The notes under the pieces were generated by a model. It saw only the letters and a program-made list of their open reading frames with translations. It did no database searches and was not told where the DNA came from. A stretch of DNA of 64,000 bases from Puffinus mauretanicus (Eukaryota > Chordata > Aves > Procellariiformes > Procellariidae): positions 372,001 to 436,000 of the forward strand of contig JAJKFH010000921.1 of assembly GCA_023333565.1 (NCBI GenBank), in the 5' to 3' direction. Of this stretch, positions 55,282 to 64,000 are shown piece after piece. The translations under genes were made by a program, and so were the position numbers. Every line of letters starts with the position of its first letter. Positions within the stretch are counted from its first letter, which is position 1.

Positions 55282-55305
55282 CCCCCCCCGATGCAGGGGG
55301 GGGGG
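55282..55305. repeat. C8 / G10 hairpin-forming tract
   Basis: Eight Cs at 55282-55289, then GATGCA, then ten Gs at 55296-55305. Complementary homopolymer arms around a 6-nt loop could form a very stable hairpin; either strand could also form G-rich structures. Homopolymer lengths may carry sequencing error. Confidence 0.9.
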
Positions 55306-55636
55306 CATAGCAGCAAAAGCAGCATTGCTGCAACACACACTTGCCCCAGTAATTAGTCCAGGCTGGACAGCACGTGCTGCCCAGCAAGACTCAAAATGCA
55401 CACCCAGAAGCAACCTTGAAGCTTTTACTGAACTTCTCAGCCGTTGCCCCAAAACATCCAAGATGTGACTCTCTCAAAACCAACCACCACTCACTCCTGC
55501 TGCGGTACTGTGGCCTCTGAGCCCCAGGAGATGCCCCTGGTTTTCAGAGAAGCCAGTAAAAGGCAAAGCAGCTGAGTCAGCACCCAGCCCTGGGGAGAAA
55601 GCCCTGAGTCAGCTCTGCTGCAAGCACAAGCCGACG

Positions 55637-55674
55637 CTCCTCTCCTCTCCTCTCCTCTCCTCTCCTCTCCCTCT
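55637..55674. repeat. (TCTCC)n pentanucleotide microsatellite
   Basis: About seven uninterrupted TCTCC units, ending in CTCTC. Confidence 0.95.
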
Positions 55675-56779
55675 CAGCGCTCTTGGCAGCCTCGTCCTTG
55701 CCCTGGCAGCCTGCACACGGAGCAGATGGGTGAGGCTTTGCAGGCTGGAGACCTCAAACACGGGAGCAGCCCATCACTGTCCACAGTTCAAGGCCAGTTA
55801 ACTCCATGCAAGGACCAAGGGGTCACCCACAAACCTTCTGGAAAGGCTCACAGCAGCGTGCACGATCACCACCACAGAGCAAGGCTGTGAACTGGGTTAT
55901 ATAGCACCCGTTCCCGACGGCAGCCTCAGCTCAACACGCTTCAGCTGGGGGAAGGAGGCAAACGCCACGAGGAGACCCCAGCTAACCCAGCCCTCCGCAG
56001 CCCCCCCTCGGCAGCAGTCACTAGCCGTGCTCTCATCACTGCGCTTCGTGGCCACGAACAGGCAGACTCGACCATCCTAGGAACTGCCTGACTGTCTCTT
56101 CAAAACCTCTCCTGCGAGCTGGGCCCCTTTGAGGCTTTGCGAATCCCCACGCACGCACAGGCTGCTCGCCGCAGCTTCCTCCAGATTATTGTGTTTGGAA
56201 GTTTTGCGTCTCCTCCCCTGCAGGGAACAGGGAAAAAAATAAAATATGAGACGTATTTCTTTAAACTAGGTGAGATGACTATTGAAAATTAGCCATTCTT
56301 TCGTCTTGCCCTCTCCCCTCTGCTCCCCCTTAGGTCTAGCTGGATACCTCCATGGATGCTCCTACCCCAGAGGGCCAAGAGGAGCATCTTCCCTTAGAAA
56401 CTGCTGCTCGGCCTCAGCCCAGCTACGCAACGCGCTGCCCGCATCGCCACGTGAGCCAGCAGCCAGGCGCCGGCCGCAGCAACGAGCACGTACTGGGGCC
56501 AGTACATGCCAGTGGCTGGTGTGCTCCCAGCCTGCCGTGGGCATCCCTGCCACCCACGCTCAGCTCTGGCTCGGGAGAACCGCCGAGGAGGGACACAAGG
56601 GAGCAGTTATATGTAGCCCTGTTCCGTATTTTCTGCCCAGCCTTGGCCAGAGATTCCCAAATGCTGCTTGGGGCAAGATCAAGGCATTTGGGTGATGCTG
56701 AGATAGGTGGACGTGACACCCCAGAATGAACTTCACAGGCCTGTTTTGTTTTCACTGCCACTATGCATCTTGCTGTTGG

Positions 56780-56854
56780 TAGGGGAGGAAGAGGAGGAGA
56801 AGGAGAATGAGGAGGATGAGGAGGAGGATGGGGAGGACAAGGAGGGGGAGAGGG
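56780..56854. repeat. Polypurine GGA/GAG-rich tract
   Basis: About 75 bp almost free of pyrimidines on the plus strand, built from GAG and GGA triplets with occasional AAT or GAT. It produces the proline/serine-rich run in the opposite-strand frame at 57040-56423, which I do not regard as a gene. Confidence 0.95.
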
Positions 56855-59728
56855 CTCACAGTTACTTGTAGGGTCTGTCCCTAAATGACTCTCAGTGAAG
56901 CTCTGAGACAAAGACTGGTGGTGAAGGAGAAAAGATTGTCTGGAGAAGACGCCTTCTTTGCTCCAGCACCCAGACCGTCGCACCACGTTCCTGCCCACCC
57001 ACAGCCAGCCAGAGTAAGGCATCGCTGAAAGGAGGATCAAAGTCAGCCGAAGAAAGAGAGGGCTGGCCCCTGCAGCAGAAAGGGGAATCGCTTCTGTCAG
57101 GCTGGAAAGGAGAAACTTGATTTCTCCTCCCTCACACCAGCAGCTCCACTCCTCCAGGCCTGAATCTTGCTGCTGTCAAGACATTTCTGCACATTGTTTT
57201 GGCTCTGTGTTGCTCCTAACCCCTCTCAGAGACTTGCACATGTCTCCCTCCTGATATTTTTCTGTTTTACTTGACAACCAATTTGGTTTTCAATTTGATA
57301 TCTTCTGGAACAGCTGGTCCCAATATTGCTAAACTTATTTACCATTCAACCAGCATCTCTGACAAGCATCACTAAGAGACTTTTCCAGTTCCAGAAATAA
57401 GTATCATCTAATTAAGTTCGTGACGAGCAGAAGGAGAGCTCCTATCTCCCTCGGAGGTGTTGCACCACGTCAGCTGGTCAGGCTCGGAGCTCATACAAGT
57501 CCCGTCACACTTCAAAGGCGAGGTATGCAGGAAACACCTGCAGCATTGCACCACGGCACGTCCTTGGGTGCACAGCCTCCTCCCCAGCCGGTGAACACTC
57601 CCGGCCGCTCAGAGGAGCTTGATGCAAGAGCCAGATCACCTCTCCTGCCTCCTGCCAGGGTGACTCACTTCAAATCACATCTTTCCCCCTCCCATTTCAA
57701 GCAGCACAGGACCAAGCAGGTCTCCCTCTGTACTGAAGAAGGCACGCTGGTGTTCAAGGTGCCAACAGCTTGGCTACTGTTTTGCTTGAGTGCGGCCACA
57801 GTGTCCTCCCCCACAGCCCGTATGTGTCCTTAGAGTAGGGAGAAGCTGTTGCACAGAGGACCAGACCACCATGTGCCCCGACACAGTAGATAAATCGGGG
57901 CAGTTCCCTCCCCTGCAGAGCACGGGCTGAGCCATGCCAACGATAAGGTGCTTCTCCCTCACCAGGAGCGGAGAGCAGCAGCGGGTTGGTGCTAAAGCAA
58001 CATCTGATGCTTCCCAGCACGGAAACTGGGATCACCAGCAGGAGTGGGACAGCAGAGCTGGGAGAAGGTGGCAGCAACAGAAAAGAGCTTGATGAAAAGC
58101 TACCTACAAATGTCTCTGGTCTTACTAGCCAGTTGGCCTGAGGGTGGGATGGGACATCACCCGTGGGACGGGCTGTGGGGCACACACCTCCCTGCAGCGT
58201 GGCCGTGGCTCACATGCAAGAGGCAAAGCTTGGAGAAAAATGGCCTGTTCTTCCTGAAGGGGAACCAAACAGGGGTTTTAATCAAGATCCTCTGGTCTGG
58301 CTGCAGGCAAACCAAGCACGGCGATCTCGCTCCCCTCCACGCTGGGTGCTGAGGTCATGGTGTTTGGAGAAGCAATGAGCCTGTCTCTCCACAGGATGAA
58401 AGAGGGCAAACTTCCCCCCAGGCAGGCAGCATCTGATAGACCTCAAACAGACCCGTGTAGACACCCACACGAGTTTCTCAACCTACGTATTTGTCACCGC
58501 AGTAAGCTCTGCACGGCTCTTGCCTAGGAGGTGACTTAGTTCACCAGTGGGCTCGTTACTGATGCTTTATGGAAAAATCAGAGAAGTAGAAGGTTGCCAT
58601 GGCAAGTGTTTTCACCAACAACCCAAACTACACGCTTGCCAGGGTTCAGATGCAAAAACACAGCAGATGCCTTGTGCCTATTTATGGGTAGTGTTGCCCA
58701 ACTGAAGAGGGCTCTAACGAAGGCGATTCAAGTTCATTAGTTCTGCTTTCTTAGGAACAGATAAGTCAGTCTGTTGCTTTTAAGAGGAATTCAATTATGT
58801 TAATTAGGTATCAAGAGGAAGCCCTTCATCTTCAGAGAGCTGCAAGAAAAGCAATGCTTTGCAAGCACCTACTCCACCTCTACCCTGGGTCACCTTCAGC
58901 CAAGGTGGCAACAAGCATGGCCTCACATAATGCTGCATCAATATATCATTTGCTACTCGTTACAGAGTTGAGTCAGCACATGTGAGCACAGACGGTAATT
59001 TTTCACCCATCCTTTCTGTCCCCGACTCTGCCGACAGATAGGCCAAGCTGTAATCATGTTTCAAAGACTTCAGGGTGAGCGTTTGGGAACTGGATTTGAG
59101 GGCAGTGGGTGGAATCTCTCCATTAACCTCCTGCTGTAAAAAGTGCACGCACACCTAGCTATTGAGAGACGTGGCAGCAGGCCCCGCGGCCAGGAGCGAG
59201 TCCTGCAATTACCGATGACTTGCCGGGGATGATGCACGTCAGCCAACCTGTGATGCTGCAGCGAGCAAGGCTCAAGACAGGGACAAGGGCCGGGGCGGGG
59301 GGAAGAAAATGTTGCAGAGCAAGATCTTAATGCCACTTTGATTAAAGAACTGGGTTCTGAGCAGAGTTATTGCTCACCCAGCCACTCCCTCCAACGCTCT
59401 GTAGCTGTCGGCGTGCAAGCGCCATCGGTGTGGTGGACACGTAGCAGCTACAGAGCGCTCCAGCGCTGCATCTCAGCAGGTCATTGCGGAGCTGAGGCAG
59501 AGCAAAAATCAGCAGGGCAGTATTTCCTCGCCTGCCAAGGATTTCCAGGGAGCTCCCAGGACACAGGCAGCTTCTCGGAGGAGAGCAATTCAGCAGGGAG
59601 CAGGGCCAATACCAGTGGAGGCGGGGGAAGGCACAGCCCTGCTCCTCCTTGGGCAGGAAAACAAGACACCGGAGTAAAGAAAGGCACCAATTCGGTGCTT
59701 GGCTCCAAGCGTGGTTCAAAGGGTATTT

Positions 59729-59744
59729 AAAAAAAAAAAAAAAA
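59729..59744. repeat. A16 homopolymer
   Basis: Sixteen consecutive As with no recognisable retroposed body on either side. Confidence 0.95.
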
Positions 59745-61315
59745 GTCTACAAACAATTTAAACTGCCATAAAAATCAAACTGCAGCCAAAGCTGGAGCTC
59801 CAGGGCCAAAGCCTCCCTGACTGTTTCTGTTTTGTTAGCACTGTCCTCACAAATACTGGCTGAAGATTTAATTCAGCCTCTTCCCCTCGCTCCCGCAGCC
59901 TCACATAGGAAGAGGAGAGTGGGCAGGTTGGAGACAATTCCAGGAACATGTTGTTCTCCCCTCCTCATCCTGCCAGCAGCCACTCTGCGCTGGAAAAAGC
60001 TCACGAAACACAAGAGAGGAGAGGTACAGGGCTTCTGGAACGCCCCATTAGATGTACTCGGGAGTTATCTCAGTGCTAAATCACAGAATCATTTTTGAAA
60101 GCCTACAAAAGGCAGGGTTGAGATCCCTGGAAGTGGAAGCAATTTCGCAAGAGAGAGGTTTGGGCAGGCTGAAGACAAAGAATGAACCTTTTCCCCAACT
60201 CCACCGGTCCTGGCCCGTTTCTCTTAAAACTCAAAGTAGGACGGGGGGAACCTTGAACCGCACAGAATGGGATGCTGGGTTTGGTGCTTTGCTTACAGGA
60301 GGCTGGAAGGCAGCCGGGGTCAAAGCAGTAGATAGACGGGTGCTAAATGGGCTTTAGATGTCTTTGCAGAAGTAGTCACAGTCTCCTGGAGCCTCTTCGG
60401 ATCATCTTAGCACAGACAAGAAAAGTCCTCTTCCCCAGTGGGCCCACAAATACATCTTGCTGGGAGAAGTCTACAGAAAGAGCTTCAGAGGGATTTCGGT
60501 CCCACCTCAGGCCAATATTTTGGTACAACCCTGGTTTTTTACCCCCGATAAGTCTCATGGGACATCTCTGTCCCATCCGTCTTAGACCCTCCTGCATCCA
60601 CCCGAGAAGACCGTCCTCCGAGTCGCTCCAGACACCCTCCCCGAGCCTCCCAAACAAGAGTTACATGAAGGAGAGATGAGGGATGAGGCAAAAAGAGTCG
60701 CTAAGTGGAAACTTTTTATTTAAAGAACCCGATGGCCTAAAATAAAAGTTGGGGCAGCAGAAAGCGCTGAAGAATGAACATGGGCAAGAGGTTAAAAATC
60801 CTTGCGAGGGCACCGTTAAAGTGACACATGGCAGGTTCTGGGGAACGACGGGACTGAACAAGGGCAGAGAGCTCCCGCACCTCCCGTGGGACGCTGCCTG
60901 CAGAAGCCGCCCACCCTTCTTAAAGCGCTTATTTTTCACAAGATGGCCCAGGCCTGGCCCCCGGGACTCACGCCGAGCTACCAGCCAGCACAATTAAAAG
61001 CTTCAAGCTAAACACGAAGGGGCAGCCTGCTCTTTGGAGCCATTCCCAAAATAACCCCATAGGCATCAGAGAGAAGAACACTTAGAGCCTTGCCCGGACA
61101 CGTGTCTGAAAATCTCCAAAAATAGCTCCCGCTTCCCCTTTGAAAAACACTGCGGTTCCCGATGCCTCACAGGAACTCTGCTTCTGCTCAGAGCAGCCAC
61201 AAAATAAGCGAGCAGCCCAGAACTGATCTATGAGCACATCTGGACTAGCCGAGATCGGCCTTACGGAGAAGAAAAAAATACAGATTTTGAACAGCATGTG
61301 TCAAATCCAGGGACC

Positions 61316-61321
61316 TTTATT
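61316..61321 (-). terminator. Candidate distal poly(A) signal (AATAAA)
   Basis: AATAAA on the minus strand, about 608 bp after the METRNL stop. It is followed 25-50 nt downstream by TGCTGTTC and a T-rich run (CTGTATTTTTTTCTTC), a reasonable GU/U-rich element. A further AATAAA at 60720-60715 is possible but less supported. Confidence 0.45.
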
Positions 61322-61628
61322 TCTCTGGAATGGAAAGAATTTGCCAGCCTGGACAAAAAATTGCAGGCGGCGATTGTACATTCTTTCAAATAAAAAAAGA
61401 GAACACACACAGAAGAGTTTGGCTCCATAAATTTCTGTCATAAGAAACAACTTTGAATTGTACACCAAGCTTTTTACAAAGCATCAATGTTAAGATGTTT
61501 TACTGTGCTCTATCACATTCTCGGCCATTTATACAGAATACGCCATACCAAATGCTACATCAGCTTAAGACATTTTTAAAAATTAGTATTAAAAAGATAC
61601 AAAGGCATCTTGGCTTTCATTTGGGTTT

Positions 61629-61634
61629 TTTATT
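61629..61634 (-). terminator. Candidate proximal poly(A) signal (AATAAA)
   Basis: AATAAA on the minus strand, 295 bp after the METRNL stop. About 25-40 nt further on comes a T-rich stretch (TTTGTATCTTTTTA) that could act as the downstream element. Confidence 0.45.
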
Positions 61635-61928
61635 AAGACATGGGAGTTTTCTTTCTTTGTTTTCCTAAGGAAGTCGCTAAAAAAATATAATAACTTAATT
61701 CGTAAGGACAAGATTGGTTAAAAATCCAGCCTTGCTTGCTTGGCAGCCTTCTGAGCTCGTACCTCTGTTGCTTCCATTAGTCTGACAGCAGACGTGTCCT
61801 GCGGGGCCTCAGCCTCCACTCCAGATCTGTCCACGCTCTCCGTTACCGGTTTTGTTCAGAGTCTTCACCACGGCCAGGAAATATTCCCGGCCAAACGCTA
61901 AAAGCGATCTTCAGCCAAACAGGGGATT

Positions 61929-62245
61929 TCAATCGGGGCCAATTTCGCATGGGTTTAGCCCTTTGTCTTTTGCCTCTTTGTACATCCTTTGGAAGTCTTT
62001 AAAACGAGGGGCACAGCCTAACCTGGCCTCCCCAAAGTGCATGCGTCCCGTGAAAAGGAAGTCTCCGTCTCCTGGTTTCACCCCACACTCCAGCAGGGTC
62101 TTTATCTGTCCTCGCCAGTTCCCGCTCTCCCCCGTGAGCTGAAAGACTTTGCTCTTCTGCCTGTACAGTTTGTTGACACCGACGTGAATTATGGATTCTT
62201 GCTCTTCTGCCTCGTTCGTTACATCTTGAATGGAGCCTCTGATCA
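61929..62245 (-). CDS. METRNL: METRNL terminal coding exon (meteorin-like, C-terminal part)
   Basis: This exon encodes the C-terminal 104 residues of meteorin-like, a secreted, disulfide-bonded cytokine-like protein made by muscle, fat and macrophages. Recognisable blocks in order are VIRGSIQDVT, LYRQKSKVF, TLLECGV, FLFTGRMHFGEARLGC, APRFKDFQRMY and the C-terminal GLNPCEIGPD followed by TGA at 61931-61929. Three cysteines (ECGV, LGCA, NPCE) sit where the family has conserved ones. The acceptor is a pyrimidine-rich tract ending in TTCCAG at 62250-62246, so the exon starts with TG of a Val codon (phase 1), matching the single G left over by exon 3. The open frame continues to the right of 62245, but that stretch is intron. 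LYRQKS and FLFTG..HFGEARLG favour METRNL over its paralog METRN. The frame is intact, with no stops or shifts. Confidence 0.95.
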
Positions 62246-62955
62246 CTGGAAACAGAACGAGGACGTAAGGAAGAGTTACCAAAACCCCTCGGGAAGAACC
62301 GGCTCCAAACTCAGCCCCGTGCAACCAGGAGGTTCAAGGGTTCAGTTTCACTACAGCAGCCCCAGTTGTGGTCCTCTGTTATTTTTAAAGTTTATATCAG
62401 TAACCTCCAGCATATATCTGTATTTGTTACAGTTTGTATTTGTAACCTGTCCAGCAAAGGGCACCCACATATTAAATTTAAACACAAAAATAATTACATC
62501 AGAAAAATAACATCAATCTGACAAAGAGTTCTAACAACAAGACACGTGCTTAATGCTCCCTGACAACGTAATTCCTGTTCTTCAGCCATTACAGGTACCA
62601 GCTAATACTAATTTCCCCTTTAAACAGGGAAGCATGGAGAATTATTGAAACTTTTGGTCTTTCGTCAACAGTCCACTTTAGGGCAGCAAGTAAAGGCCTC
62701 TCCTAGATGCACCCAAGCCTTTGAACTTCTACTTCCATTGAGGTTGCTGGGTCATTCTCTGCCCACCCTGGGGAAGGGCCAGCTGGGCACAGGGTTTTGA
62801 GGTCCTTCACACCGCGTCCTCCCCCCTCGCCCATGCACGCAGCCCCTTTAGACCGGTGGAAGTTGCCAAGTGTAAGTAGGCGTCCATCGGTGTTTACAGA
62901 TGTCCCATTCAAGTGAGCCACCCGGGGAGAAGGGAGGGGGGAAGCAACAACTCAC
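62246..62955 (-). other. METRNL: METRNL intron 3
   Basis: A 710-bp GT-AG intron lies between the two METRNL exons. The donor GTGAG starts at 62955, and the acceptor tract ends in TTCCAG at 62246. It is phase 1. I saw no recognisable repeat or embedded gene in it; several short open frames on both strands carry no known motif. Confidence 0.9.
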
Positions 62956-63015
62956 CAAAATCACTAGTGCAGACAGCCAAGAGGACCTCTGTGTCACTGC
63001 ATGGTCGGCAGGGAG
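62956..63015 (-). CDS. METRNL: METRNL exon 3 (60 bp internal exon)
   Basis: This short internal exon is too small to stand out as an open frame. On the minus strand it reads PCRPCSDTEVLLAVCTSDF, the cysteine-rich signature just upstream of the C-terminal block in meteorin family proteins. The acceptor is CTTTCTCTCCAG, ending at 63016, and the donor is TTTTG|GTGAG at 62956/62955. The exon begins with two bases (CT) of a split codon and ends with one base (G), so its phase joins exactly to the terminal exon (G|TG gives Val). Three conserved cysteines are present. It is placed by family similarity, canonical splice sites and phase agreement. The preceding exon was not found in the remaining 985 bp and should lie beyond base 64000. 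Confidence 0.93.
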
Positions 63016-64000
63016 CTGGAGAGAAAGGGCCAGAATTAGCAAAGGACTAGACGATAGTAAATAAATAAACCAGTATTTAAATTAAGCAAAAACGGGACAC
63101 ACACACACACAATTCAAGGACAAGTGGTCCAGAGACCTGTCAGGCATCAAAAACGCTACAAGAAATGGAAGCTAACCCTAGCCCCCAGGAGATTTTTGTA
63201 CTTAAGTAGGAATATGGATCTCTTTAACGCTCCTGCTGGGATATATTATCTAGCAAACACCCCACACGCTCGCTGCGCTTATGCAAAATATGTTTTGATA
63301 CTGGGTGCATTTGCAGCGTGCTCTGCTGTAAATTCAAAGCTCTCGAAAAGCCTTTGAAGATCATGTGCCTTTTAAACTCTGATGGCAAAGCTTCTTTCTT
63401 ACAATTTCTATCAAGTGTTGTTGGGCTATTTGAAAAGCCATTTAGTCTATCACCACATCAAAGATCCAGGAGGTTACAGAGTGGGGGAGGCAAAGAGGGG
63501 AGGAAAAAAAACCCAGCGCATGTGTTTGAGGGCGTCGAGGCAAAGCGGAAACTCGAGCCCGTATCTGTTAGAGCTCAAGCAGCACAAAGACCATTTCCTG
63601 TACTGCTGGAAACATTTGGATATCTGCACTAATCTAATCAATGCAAGAATGTGGCTCCTCTTTGTACTCAGCCAGCTATTTCTGAGGAGAAGGTACTGTA
63701 GTTGCAGTACAGATGTTTCTATAATGCCCTGTTGAGCTCAGGAATTTGCCTACTATCAGGTCTGCCCTGCCCAGCGATGCTAATTAAGTCTGTCCACTGG
63801 CAGCCCAAGGATCGGAGCCCACGTCTTTCACTTGATGTCATCTTGAAGCCGCACTTGCACGTCGGTCAGAGAAATGAAAACCCATCAGGCGTGCTGCTCC
63901 GCCTGGATTAGCACAGGCAAAGGCTGCAGCGAAGCAGGGCTCGCGCTGGAGACAAGGCGAAAGCATTGGAGCTGCAGCTTATTTCATCACGCAGCCCACG
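63016..64000 (-). other. METRNL: Part of METRNL intron 2
   Basis: This is sequence upstream (on the minus strand) of exon 3, up to the window edge. I looked for the large METRNL exon 2 (the NLRPNTFSP / LEKTGELRLLV region of the family) and did not see it, so this is taken as intron. It holds a (AC)7 run at 63097-63110. No coding signal was recognised. Confidence 0.7.

Larger units (their letters stand above)
54893..61294. other. No gene recognised, downstream of METRNL
   Basis: Holds the C8/G10 tract, the pentanucleotide and polypurine repeats and the A16 run. If METRNL transcripts end near 61300, this is its 3' flanking DNA. A possible further AATAAA on the minus strand lies at 60720-60715. 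Confidence 0.6.
61295..61928 (-). other. METRNL: METRNL 3' untranslated region (extent inferred)
   Basis: Sequence following the METRNL stop codon in the direction of transcription. The left limit is set by the second candidate poly(A) signal at 61321-61316 plus a usual cleavage distance; a shorter form could end near 61605. The distal half is A/T-rich, as expected for a 3' UTR. It contains an unexplained 45-codon frame on the same strand (see findings). The extent is inferred, not observed. Confidence 0.5.

Noticed and set aside
56423..57040. Proline-rich 205-codon minus-strand frame
   Set aside because: The proline/serine run is the translation of the polypurine tract on the other strand.
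60075..60100. AATCACAGAATCATT resembling a CR1 3' tail
   Set aside because: No CR1 body next to it on either side.

Overview
The window looks like bird nuclear DNA. Two CR1 LINE 3' ends carry the octamer-like tail (ATTCTATGAT repeats) typical of avian genomes. There are also two older CR1-type fragments, no recognisable Alu, B1 or L1 sequence, and two splice-bounded exons of a vertebrate gene. Nothing bacterial, viral or plasmid-like was seen.

The only protein-coding gene I can support is at the right end on the minus strand. It is the last two coding exons of METRNL (meteorin-like, a secreted cytokine-like protein). Exon 3 is 63015-62956, the intron is 62955-62246, and the terminal coding exon is 62245-61929. 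A 3' UTR continues leftward with candidate poly(A) signals near 61630 and 61318. The earlier exons and the promoter should lie to the right of base 64000. In human, METRNL is at distal 17q25; distal 17q corresponds to chicken chromosome 18, so a chromosome-18-like avian locus is the likely source (inference).

The remaining 61 kb, downstream of METRNL, appears to be intergenic or deep-intronic DNA. Every long open frame I examined there lacks recognisable domains, convincing splice sites, or both, and I read them as chance frames in GC-rich DNA. This region holds two CR1 copies on the minus strand (27081-27513 and 30512-30814), an ancient CR1-type fragment on each strand (7599-7680 and 19020-19172), a 15-bp minisatellite (9783-9860), several simple-sequence and homopolymer tracts, a set of perfect or near-perfect inverted repeats, and two short CpG-dense patches (about 49985-50150 and 54781-54892).

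I found no new multi-gene system. The observations most worth a second look are a codon-like minus-strand frame inside the METRNL 3' UTR, an imperfect inverted repeat of about 150 bp at 4703-4853, the composite palindrome, T/A tract and minisatellite at 9733-9860, the palindrome at 31097-31124, and the C8/G10 hairpin at 55282-55305.
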